14,051 nt of DNA. Source: Dehalococcoidia bacterium UBA3254. GTDB taxonomy: Bacteria > Chloroflexota > Dehalococcoidia > Dehalococcoidales > UBA3254. The notes beneath the pieces are model-generated. The model had not been told where the DNA came from and ran no database searches. It saw only the letters and a program-made list of their open reading frames with translations. The stretch covers positions 1-14,051 of the forward strand of contig DEUU01000259.1 in the NCBI GenBank assembly GCA_002362735.1, read 5' to 3'. A program made the position numbers and the translations under genes. Shown here one piece after another: positions 6,785 to 13,090 of the stretch (within the stretch, counting starts at the first letter, position 1; each line of letters begins with the position of its first letter).

Positions 6785-8521
6785 ATGGCAACCAAAAAAT
6801 CTGCTCGAACCTCTTCTTTAGCGGCTATGATGGAACCGGATGAGTTCCTGGAAAAATCACCTACCGGTATCCGGGGCTTTGACGAGATCACCGAAGGCGG
6901 GCTACCTAAAGGACGTCCGGCGCTCGTGGTAGGAGGGGCCGGTTCGGGCAAGACGGTCTTCGGCATGGAATTCCTGGTACGGGGCGCTCTCCAGCATCGT
7001 GAGCCCGGAGTCTTCATGAGCTTTGAGGAGACAGAGAAAGACCTGGCCAAGAACTTTGCCTCCGTTGGTTTTAACCTGAAGGATTTGGTAGCCCGTCAGT
7101 TGATTTTCATCGATTTTGTTTATATTGAGAAAAAAGAGATCGAGGAAACGGGGGAGTTTGACCTGGACGGCCTTTTCGTCAGGTTAGATAGCGCCATTCA
7201 GAAGATCGGCGCCAAACGCGTGGTGCTGGATACCCTGGAAGCACTTTTTTCAGGGTTCAGTGAAGAGGCAATTTTAAGAGCAGAATTACGCCGTCTCTTC
7301 CGCTGGCTGAAAGAAAAGAGCATGACGGTAGTAATCACCTCCGAGCGCGGAGTAAACACTCTGACCCGCTACGGTCTGGAAGAATATGTGGCCGACTGTG
7401 TCATTCTTCTGGACCAGCAAATGACAGATCAGATCGCCACCCGTCGGATGAGAATTATCAAGTACCGCGGCTCCAAACACGGTTCTAACGAATATCCTTT
7501 CCTGATTGACGAAAAAGGCATCTCGATTATGCCCATCACGTCAATGGGACTCGCCTATAAAGTCTCCAGGGAGAAAATTCCCAGCGGGGTTGAACGCCTG
7601 GACGCCATGATGGGGGGAGGATATTATTGCGGCAGTTCGATCCTGGTTTCCGGAACACCGGGTACCGGCAAAAGCACCCTGGCCGCTCATTTTGCCCTGG
7701 CTACCTGCCAAAGGGGAGCCCGCTGTCTTTATTATTCCTTTGAAGAGTCCCCGGACCAGATCATACGGAACATGCTCTCGATCGGCATTGATCTGGAACA
7801 CTGCGTAAAAGATGGACTGTTACGTTTCACCTCTACCCGTCCTTCCCTCTACGGTCTGGAGATGCATCTGGTCAGCATGTATAAGAACATTGAAGATTTC
7901 AAACCTGAAACGGTCATCATTGACCCGATATCCAACCTGATTACTGTCGGGACTGAAACGGAGACCCGGTCCATGCTTACCCGGCTGATTGATTACCTGA
8001 AATCCCGGCAGATCACTACCCTTTTCACCAGCCTGACCGTAGCCGGAGAAAAACCAGAAGCCACGGAGGTAGGGATATCATCTCTAATGGATACATGGAT
8101 TCTGTTACGAGATATCGAGATCGGAGGAGAACGTAACCGGGGCCTTTACATCCTGAAATCTCGCGGTATGGCCCATTCTAATCAAATCCGGGAGTTCTTA
8201 CTCACCAGCAAAGGAGTTCAGCTTCAGGATGTCTATGTCGGTCCGGGTGGCGTTCTGACCGGAAGTGCCCGCTTAGCCCAGGAAGCCCAGGAGAAAGCTC
8301 AGGCCTTAACTCATCAGCAGGAAATTGAGCGCAATAAACGGGAAATTGAGCATCAGCGTGAAATAATGGAAGCCCAGATAATGGCTTTACGTGCTCAGTT
8401 TGAAGCTACCAAAGAAAAATTGGAAGCGGCCACTATTCAGGAACAATACGTTGAAAAAGTATTAGGGGAAGATCGGCAAGCAATGGGTAAAATACGTAAA
8501 GCTGACAAACCCCCGGAATAA
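6785..8521 (+). CDS. kaiC: KaiC-family circadian-clock-type ATPase/autokinase with C-terminal coiled coil
   Basis: 578 residues with two RecA-like KaiC domains. CI (about 22-255) has Walker A GGAGSGKT (50-57), the glutamate pair E81/E82 in FEET and a Walker B aspartate D149. CII (about 262-490) has Walker A GTPGTGKST (290-298), the glutamate pair E320/E321 in FEES and D380. The segment TEVGISSLMDTW lines up with the cyanobacterial phosphosites: T427 matches T426, S432 matches S431 and S433 replaces T432, so CII autophosphorylation is plausible on a Ser-Ser pair. The A-loop and tail that bind KaiA in cyanobacteria are replaced by a predicted Gln/Glu/Arg-rich coiled coil (about 495-560), common in non-cyanobacterial KaiC groups. 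AAGGAG lies 8 nt before the ATG. The two kaiB genes follow within 24 and 20 bp. Role: hexameric timer or signalling switch; a true circadian function is not implied because kaiA is missing. Confidence 0.96.
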   Translation: MATKKSARTSSLAAMMEPDEFLEKSPTGIRGFDEITEGGLPKGRPALVVGGAGSGKTVFGMEFLVRGALQHREPGVFMSFEETEKDLAKNFASVGFNLKDLVARQLIFIDFVYIEKKEIEETGEFDLDGLFVRLDSAIQKIGAKRVVLDTLEALFSGFSEEAILRAELRRLFRWLKEKSMTVVITSERGVNTLTRYGLEEYVADCVILLDQQMTDQIATRRMRIIKYRGSKHGSNEYPFLIDEKGISIMPITSMGLAYKVSREKIPSGVERLDAMMGGGYYCGSSILVSGTPGTGKSTLAAHFALATCQRGARCLYYSFEESPDQIIRNMLSIGIDLEHCVKDGLLRFTSTRPSLYGLEMHLVSMYKNIEDFKPETVIIDPISNLITVGTETETRSMLTRLIDYLKSRQITTLFTSLTVAGEKPEATEVGISSLMDTWILLRDIEIGGERNRGLYILKSRGMAHSNQIREFLLTSKGVQLQDVYVGPGGVLTGSARLAQEAQEKAQALTHQQEIERNKREIEHQREIMEAQIMALRAQFEATKEKLEAATIQEQYVEKVLGEDRQAMGKIRKADKPPE

Positions 8522-8545
8522 AAATAGATGTAACGAGGTCAAACG

Positions 8546-8890
8546 ATGAATGAGATTATTCCAAGAAGACGAAAGAGTAACTCTGAAGCCGGCCAAACTG
8601 AGGCTTCGCCGGAAGTCTGGAACTTACGTTTATACGTGGCCGGACAAACCGAAAAATCAGTTACGGCTTTTGCCAATTTAAAGAAGATTGCGGAGGAGTA
8701 CCTGGCTGGAAGATATCGTATCGAAGTAATTGATGTGACCAGAAACCCTGAGCTTGCCCGCAACGACCAGATCATCGCCCTGCCGACCCTGGTCCGGAAA
8801 CTGCCTCCACCAATGAGGAAAATTATCGGAGATCTCTCCAAAACCGAGCGGGTCCTGATCGGACTGGATTTGCAGCCGAGCAATAAATAA
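8546..8890 (+). CDS. kaiB: KaiB-family protein, copy 2 (classical type)
   Basis: 114 residues. A 24-residue polar N-terminus is followed by the KaiB fold with LRLYVAGQT (27-35), [24 protein letters not shown] (79-90) and [16 protein letters not shown] (94-109). By eye this is the copy nearest to cyanobacterial KaiB, including the LYVAG start and the GLDL end of the fold. It lacks the two cysteines shared by copies 1 and 3. GAGG about 8 nt before the ATG gives a ribosome site. With only 24 bp after kaiC it is surely in the same operon, and it is the best candidate for the KaiB that binds the KaiC CI ring. The specific partner choice is inferred. Confidence 0.93.
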   Translation: MNEIIPRRRKSNSEAGQTEASPEVWNLRLYVAGQTEKSVTAFANLKKIAEEYLAGRYRIEVIDVTRNPELARNDQIIALPTLVRKLPPPMRKIIGDLSKTERVLIGLDLQPSNK

Positions 8891-8910
8891 GTACCATAGA
8901 GAGAAAATTC

Positions 8911-9258
8911 ATGACAGCAGAACAAGATGCCAGAGAACAACTGGAACAGGCATTAAAAAAACGCCAGATCAAGAAATATATATTGCGTCTGTATATAACC
9001 GGCGCCACTCCAAAATCAAAACGGGCCATTGCAAATATGAGGAAGCTTTGTGACGAATATCTAAAAGACCGATGCGAGCTGGAAATAATTGATATTTATC
9101 GCCATCCTGAAAGAGCCAGGGATGATCAAATCATTGCAGCGCCAACTTTAGTTAAAAAACTCCCGTTGCCCCTCCGCCGGTATATCGGAGACCTTTCAGA
9201 TTCAGATAAGATACTGGTCGGCCTGGAGATTAAAGAAGAGAAACCAAACCACAAATAA
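8911..9258 (+). CDS. kaiB: KaiB-family protein, copy 3
   Basis: 115 residues. A charged helical N-terminus of about 20 residues precedes the KaiB fold: YILRLYITGATPKS, LEIIDIYRHP, APTLVKKLPLP (78-87) and IGDLSDSDKILVGL. It resembles copy 1 more than its immediate neighbour: both have the DRC-[DE]-LEI element and paired cysteines 8 residues apart (C47/C55 here, C58/C66 there). The gene starts 20 bp after kaiB2 with a weak purine-rich ribosome site (GAGAG). It ends the plus-strand Kai arm. As in other KaiB-like proteins, the thioredoxin-like fold has no CxxC motif. Whether it binds KaiC, a kinase or another KaiB is unknown. Confidence 0.92.
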   Translation: MTAEQDAREQLEQALKKRQIKKYILRLYITGATPKSKRAIANMRKLCDEYLKDRCELEIIDIYRHPERARDDQIIAAPTLVKKLPLPLRRYIGDLSDSDKILVGLEIKEEKPNHK

Positions 9259-9569
9259 TCCATATTTTTCGATATTGGCCGTCAAGCTTCTTGAATGCAG
9301 AAGGCTTTTCTTTTCACTTTTTTAAGTTATTTTTTCTGGCTATAGTATTGATTTTAAAAAAAGCAAATACGTTGAAGTGGCAATACTGAAAATTGTTTAG
9401 GTCGGGTTCGTTTAACAGGCTATCGGGGTTTATCAGAGATAAAAGCGTGGCGGCCGATTCGTCCCGGGGTCTTGGGAAACCTGAGGTCTATCGGCCGCCA
9501 CGTGTACTCCTGGATTATATTTTGCAATGTTATTTTAGATATAAAGTCTTACCAGTCTGTAATTTTTCT
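9259..9569. other. Convergent intergenic region between kaiB3 and the I42 inhibitor gene
   Basis: This 311-bp region lies where two convergent units end. Its left half is T/A-rich (several T6 runs between 9310 and 9335), with a 7-bp inverted repeat AGTATTG/CAATACT (9344-9350, 9381-9387). Its right half holds the strong GC-rich inverted repeat at 9446-9502, listed separately. No gene is supported. Confidence 0.55.
9446..9502. repeat. 13-bp perfect GC-rich inverted repeat; possible bidirectional terminator
   Basis: CGTGGCGGCCGAT (9446-9458) is repeated exactly as its reverse complement at 9490-9502 around a 31-nt loop. Inside the loop a second stem can form at 9471-9485 (CTTGGG-AAA-CCTGAG with two wobble pairs). 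On the minus strand the outer stem is followed at once by CTTTTATC, which fits a rather weak intrinsic terminator for the I42 inhibitor gene ending at 9570. On the plus strand no T-run follows directly. The GC-rich stem stands out sharply from its AT-rich surroundings. It could also be a structured RNA or a mobile palindrome. Confidence 0.6.
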
Positions 9570-10022
9570 CTATTTTACCGTAATTTTGAGATCGAAAATC
9601 CAGACGCCCTTTTCTCCGCCTTCCCAGGGTCGGCTGTATTCCAGGTGAGCGTTAGTAGTGCCGACTTTCAAAGCTTTGAAGGTCCATTTTTCTGCACCCG
9701 CCGCCCCAAGTTTACCAGAGTCTCCAGCTATATTTTCATGTTTTAACTGTTGCATAACAGTGGTGTCCGCGATGGCAGCATTCTCATTCCAGCTAAAACC
9801 TGTAGTCGCATTCGAAACCAGGGTGATGGTCACCTGGTCTCCATTATTGAGCGTAATCTCTTTCTGGATCTGGGGATGCTGGCTGAATTCATCCGCGCTG
9901 TTGATACTGATTTCTTGAGTAACCGGGTTCCGCTCCGGCTGCTGTGCATTGACCGAGGAGCAGGCTACCATGGTGATTAAGGTGGCAAATAAAGCAATGG
10001 CAATTAAAATCTTGTTTAACAT
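9570..10022 (-). CDS. Chagasin-family (I42) peptidase inhibitor, secreted lipoprotein
   Basis: 150 residues. The N-terminus (MLNKILIAIALFATLITMVA then C21) is a signal peptide with a slightly unusual lipobox (TMVAC), so the protein is probably lipid-anchored on the outer face of the membrane. The mature part shows all three chagasin binding loops: NATTGFSW (71-78), GAAG followed by EKWTF (106-115), and YSRPWE (129-134). Known family members block papain-like cysteine peptidases by wedging these loops into the active site. AGGAG before the ATG gives a strong ribosome site. It lies 76 bp after the anti-sigma gene on the same strand with no clear terminator between, so it may be co-transcribed or controlled by that sigma factor (inference). 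The target protease is unknown. Confidence 0.9.
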   Translation of the reverse strand: MLNKILIAIALFATLITMVACSSVNAQQPERNPVTQEISINSADEFSQHPQIQKEITLNNGDQVTITLVSNATTGFSWNENAAIADTTVMQQLKHENIAGDSGKLGAAGAEKWTFKALKVGTTNAHLEYSRPWEGGEKGVWIFDLKITVK

Positions 10023-10098
10023 TTTTCTCTCCTTATTTTTTTATTTTTGTCTGTTCTAATAATATATACGCCAAAAGCAAGGAGAGTATTACAAAGCC

Positions 10099-10884
10099 TT
10101 ACGGAGATATTATAGTTATGCGTGGACTATCAGAAAGAGCTACACTATTACCATTATCGAGCTGGATGTCCAGCATTTCTATGATGTAGGTCCCTGGCGG
10201 CACCTGCTGGCCTTCATTGTCTCGCTGGTCCCAGCTTACCGTATATTCAGCCGTTTCTCCTGGTGCTAATGTTCTGGATTCTCCGCCGGGTATCGTCATG
10301 TAAGGTTTCAGACTGGCTGCGGCAATAAGTATTTGAGGCGGGTAGGGCGATAACGTCAAAGTTCCTCTACCTGTATTTTTGAAAGTTAGAGTCACGCTTA
10401 CAGGTTCACCCGGTTTATATGAATCCTGGAGAGACGTTGCTCTTACCTCCACCGGCCACTGGAAACTGCCTGTGGTTACTGGAGGAGGTACACCCAGAAG
10501 GGGAGGTCTAGCCGGTTGAGAAAATACTCCTGCCCGCCAGACAACCAGCACTGCGATAATGATGACTGCCGCCGTCACTGCAGCGGTACGCCATACCAGA
10601 CTCTGAGACCCCAAATTTTTAAAGATATCCCGGAAAGACCGCCCGGCTTCTTTTTTCTTCTCAGCCTGGTTTTCTTGCTCGGTTAATTTGAGCATCAGGC
10701 GTTGTTTCAGATTAGCCTGAAAAGCCGCCGACGGTTCGATTTTCGATTCTAACATCTTCCCGGTTAAACAGAGGTTCTTTTCGTGGTCCGACTCAGCGCT
10801 CTCCGGTATTTTAACCTGTTCGCTGGCAATCTGGCGGTCGAGGTCTTTTTCAAATTCCCGGGCTTCTTTCTTTTCGTTACCCAT
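10099..10884 (-). CDS. Membrane anti-sigma-like protein with BsuPI-like extracellular domain
   Basis: 261 residues: a charged cytoplasmic part (1-95), one membrane helix (about 98-117, rich in Ala/Val/Ile), a proline-rich linker (122-138) and an outer beta domain (140-261). The cytoplasmic part lacks the HxxxCxxC zinc motif of ZAS anti-sigma factors but has a PSAAFQANLKQRLMLKL helix, which is often seen just before the membrane in anti-sigma-like proteins coded beside ECF genes. The outer domain has YKPGEPVSVTLTFKNTG, LAPGETAEYTVSWDQ and VPPGTYIIEM. This is the pattern of the BsuPI/intracellular proteinase-inhibitor fold. The start overlaps the sigma gene by 8 nt (ATGGGTAA), so the two are made together. 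Probable job: hold the sigma factor at the membrane until an outside signal releases it. Sigma binding has not been shown and is inferred from gene order. Confidence 0.8.
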   Translation of the reverse strand: MGNEKKEAREFEKDLDRQIASEQVKIPESAESDHEKNLCLTGKMLESKIEPSAAFQANLKQRLMLKLTEQENQAEKKKEAGRSFRDIFKNLGSQSLVWRTAAVTAAVIIIAVLVVWRAGVFSQPARPPLLGVPPPVTTGSFQWPVEVRATSLQDSYKPGEPVSVTLTFKNTGRGTLTLSPYPPQILIAAASLKPYMTIPGGESRTLAPGETAEYTVSWDQRDNEGQQVPPGTYIIEMLDIQLDNGNSVALSDSPRITIISP

Positions 10885-11422
10885 ATTGTGGCTCCTGGAA
10901 GCTTTCCCGCAGCTTTCTAATAATGCGGTACAGCTTCACTCCCACGTTAGATTCTGATAACCCCACTGTTTTGGCAATTTCACGATTCGTTATCTCCATG
11001 GTAAATTTGAGCCTTACAATTTCCTGCTCATCCGGCGGCAGTCTGGCAATGCAAGCTTGCAATGTTTGTTTTTCATCATCTTCTTCCATAACCTCCTGAG
11101 GATCAGGTTCATCGCTGGGCAAATCTATGGCTTCATCGATAAAAGTAGTCTTCAATTTGCCTTGCGCACGGTAGTAATCAGCAATAGTATTCCGGGCAAT
11201 GGAAATCATCCATACAGAAAACTCCCCTTTATCGTGACTGTATTTTGAAAAATTAACCAGCGCTTTCTCAAAAGCCTGTGACGTTATATCCTCCGCTGTT
11301 GGTACATCATGAACTTTATAGTAAATATATCGATAAACCTTAGGCATATACTCATCGTAGAGTCTGGAAAAGGTCTCTCTGAGACTAACATTTTCTTTAT
11401 CGAGATTCTTCCTGATTAGCAC
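10877..11422 (-). CDS. ECF-type RNA polymerase sigma factor
   Basis: 181 residues, a normal length for an ECF sigma. Region 2 (about 17-86) contains LYDEYMPKVYRYIYYKV, the AEDITSQAFEKAL core-binding helix and WMISIARNTIADYYR for -10 recognition. An acidic linker (about 96-117) leads to region 4 (about 118-172) with LPPDEQEIVRLKF and the helix-turn-helix NREIAKTVGLSESNVGVKLYRI for the -35 element. The start codon is GTG at 11422, with GGGAG 10 nt upstream; no in-frame ATG fits. The downstream anti-sigma-like gene overlaps by 8 nt. ECF factors often control their own operon, so this gene, the anti-sigma gene and perhaps the I42 inhibitor are likely targets (inference). Confidence 0.93.
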   Translation of the reverse strand: MLIRKNLDKENVSLRETFSRLYDEYMPKVYRYIYYKVHDVPTAEDITSQAFEKALVNFSKYSHDKGEFSVWMISIARNTIADYYRAQGKLKTTFIDEAIDLPSDEPDPQEVMEEDDEKQTLQACIARLPPDEQEIVRLKFTMEITNREIAKTVGLSESNVGVKLYRIIRKLRESFQEPQYG

Positions 11423-11471
11423 CTGGACATAACTCCCAAGGCCTAAATAAATATACGCAAAATCCCGGGTA

Positions 11472-11500
11472 AGTATTACATGCTAAGGGAAAATGATCAA
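11472..11500 (-). promoter_or_regulatory. Weak candidate promoter for the sigma/anti-sigma operon
   Basis: On the minus strand TTGATC (11500-11495) is followed after 17 nt by AATACT (11477-11472). Each box has two mismatches from the housekeeping consensus. It lies 50 nt before the GTG start. No GGAAC-type ECF -35 box was found, so self-regulation by the ECF factor is not supported here. Confidence 0.25.
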
Positions 11501-11654
11501 AATCTGAAAGGAAGTCCCCTTCAGCCAGTTATGGCAATTTGGATAATTATAGAACTTTTGGTCTGAAATGGCCAGCGAAGCATAAACACCGGGGTCTTTC
11601 CACTATTGCCTTAATGAGGAGCGTTTTCCCTGTCTTTGCGATGAGAATTTTCTT

Positions 11655-11733
11655 TGTCTTTGCGAGGAGCGTAGCGACGAAGCAACATCCAATTCCAGAG
11701 TCAGGGGATTGCTTCGCTTCGCTCGAAAAGACA
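11655..11733. repeat. Imperfect palindromic dispersed repeat (GCGAGGAGCG...CGAAGCAA type)
   Basis: The outer arms TGTCTTTGCGAG (11655-11666) and CTCGAAAAGACA (11722-11733) pair with one mismatch. The inner arms CGAAGCAA (11678-11685) and TTGCTTCG (11709-11716) pair perfectly, with AGCGA on the outer side of each. This closely resembles a palindromic intergenic repeat found in many copies in several bacterial phyla (recognised from memory). Partial copies lie just upstream: TGTCTTTGCGA recurs at 11631-11641 and GAGGAGCGT at 11616-11624. The element does not encode a transposase. Confidence 0.6.
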
Positions 11734-11917
11734 CAGATGGCTGCTCTGGTCATTACACAGATCCTCTCTACGACAGATTATCACCGCTTTCGCCAGTATT
11801 ACCGCCAGGATGTCTGAAAATGAAAAGCCTTTTGAAACTCCGGTCAAGACCGAAAAGAGAATAGCCCTGATTCGCAAATTTCGGTTATTCTTTAAAATAG
11901 ATCAGTTTGTTTAATGT

Positions 11918-12949
11918 TTATGGAATTTGCAGGAGGATTTTAAGGTTATTCTCCTTATCGGCCAGAAGTCTCTCAAATCCCAGCGCTACGGCATCTTTTA
12001 ACGGAACCTTAGAAGTAATCAGATGGCTGGCATCAATTCTTCCATCCGCTAACAAGGCAACCGCCGCTTTTCCCTCGTCTAAATAAGTCGCGCTGCCTAA
12101 CACCGTTTTTTCGCTAAAGGCCATCGTGGCAAAATTAAACGCACTCGGATCTTTAAAGAGTCCCACAATCACAGCCACGCCGCCGCCTCTAATCAGATTC
12201 ACCGCTAACTGCGGCGTATCCGGGGCTCCTACACATTCGAAGGATACATCTGCGCCAATGCCGCCGGTCAGGCTGCTGAGTACTTTGACGGGGTCCTCTT
12301 CGTTATAGTCAATTACACAAGAGGCTCCCATTACGCGGGCGGCATCACCGCGTCTTTTATGCTTGGATACGAGGTAAACTTTGGAAGCCCCGGCAGCCCT
12401 GGCTGCTAGCAACATACAAAGGCCGATGGTGCCATCACCAACAATTACTACCGAATCTCCGGTCTGTACTCTGCCCATTTTAATAGCATGCAGGGCAACC
12501 GATAATGGTTCGACTACCGCCGCCACCTCATCAGAAACTGAATCCGGAAGGTTAATCAAGGTATAATCGGGCATTACCATATATTCGGCCATACAGCCAT
12601 TGACGGTTAGACCAATAGCATCAAATTTCGGGCAAATATTGAAGAGACCTTTTTTGCAATAATAACATTCCCCGCAGCCCCAGTAACAAACGGCGGTTAC
12701 TCTATCTCCCACCTTAAAACCCGTTACCCCTTTTCCTAACTCGACGACTTTCCCGCAAAACTCATGTCCTATGGTGAGGGGTACTTTATCTAAACTGATT
12801 CCATAAGGGCCGTCAGCGTATTCTTTTAGGTCCGATCCACAGATACCGACCATACTGATTTTCAACTTTACTTGTCCCGGCCCGGGAGACGGCTCCGGTA
12901 CATCTTCAAATCTGAGGTCCCTCCGGCCATACCATCTCAATGCTTTCAT
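11918..12949 (-). CDS. Zinc-dependent medium-chain alcohol/polyol dehydrogenase (butanediol/threonine dehydrogenase-like)
   Basis: 343 residues, the full length of the MDR family. Catalytic zinc ligands are C37, H62/E63 (GHEF) and E147 (EPLSVALHA). The structural zinc site has C92, C95, C98 and C106 in GCGECYYCKKGLFNIC. The nucleotide fold shows GDGTIG (171-176), and the end of the second strand reads VSKHKRR with no acidic residue, which hints at NADP(H) rather than NAD(H) (inference). The closest groups by pattern are 2,3-butanediol, sorbitol and threonine dehydrogenases; the substrate cannot be fixed. AGGAG lies 8 nt before the ATG. It follows the SDR gene by about 141 bp on the same strand and probably shares its promoter. 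Confidence 0.92.
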   Translation of the reverse strand: MKALRWYGRRDLRFEDVPEPSPGPGQVKLKISMVGICGSDLKEYADGPYGISLDKVPLTIGHEFCGKVVELGKGVTGFKVGDRVTAVCYWGCGECYYCKKGLFNICPKFDAIGLTVNGCMAEYMVMPDYTLINLPDSVSDEVAAVVEPLSVALHAIKMGRVQTGDSVVIVGDGTIGLCMLLAARAAGASKVYLVSKHKRRGDAARVMGASCVIDYNEEDPVKVLSSLTGGIGADVSFECVGAPDTPQLAVNLIRGGGVAVIVGLFKDPSAFNFATMAFSEKTVLGSATYLDEGKAAVALLADGRIDASHLITSKVPLKDAVALGFERLLADKENNLKILLQIP

Positions 12950-12967
12950 GTTTATTCTCCTGACTAT

Positions 12968-13012
12968 TTATGCGTAACGATTACTAAAATAAAAATACGC
13001 AGGCGATATCAT
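12968..13012 (-). CDS. Possible 14-codon ORF before the ADH gene
   Basis: AGGGAG 5 nt upstream of an ATG at 13012 opens a 14-residue frame (MISPAYFYFSNRYA) ending in TAA at 12970-12968, 18 bp before the ADH start. It sits just after a hairpin at 13024-13043. The good ribosome site is the only support; the peptide is aromatic-rich but resembles nothing known. It may be a leader or chance. Confidence 0.2.
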   Translation of the reverse strand: MISPAYFYFSNRYA

Positions 13013-13023
13013 TAACTCTCCCT

Positions 13024-13043
13024 GAGGTAAACCTGATCACCTC
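13024..13043 (-). other. Small hairpin between the SDR and ADH genes
   Basis: Read on the minus strand, GAGGTGA and TTACCTC form a 7-bp stem (one wobble pair) around a 6-nt loop. There is no T-tract after it, so it is not an intrinsic terminator. It may stabilise or process the SDR-ADH message. Confidence 0.3.
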
Positions 13044-13090
13044 GGTAGATGACTTCAGCAAAAGCAGTATTTTTAGAAAAAGTCAGATGT

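Larger units (their letters stand above)
11423..11917. other. Gene-free region holding a degenerate dispersed repeat
   Basis: These 495 bases separate the sigma operon from the ADH end. They hold the weak promoter at 11472-11500, a palindromic repeat around 11655-11733 with partial copies just upstream, and a short CGGTC/GACCG palindrome near 11841-11852. A 92-codon plus-strand frame (11539-11817) and a 68-codon minus frame run through the repeat. Their peptides (for example FARSVATKQ) are the usual by-product of this repeat type, so I do not call genes. Confidence 0.6.

Noticed and set aside
9410..9502. Integron attC-like site (GTTTAAC near 9410 plus the inverted repeat)
   Set aside because: No matching GTTRRRY at the other end in the right place, and no integrase or gene cassettes in view.
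11539..11817. 92-codon plus-strand frame and the 68-codon minus frame opposite
   Set aside because: Both run through the palindromic repeat and give its typical by-product peptides; no ribosome site or family support.
11836..11856. CGGTC/GACCG palindrome as a terminator behind the ADH gene
   Set aside because: The 2-nt gap leaves almost no loop, and no T-tract follows on the minus strand.
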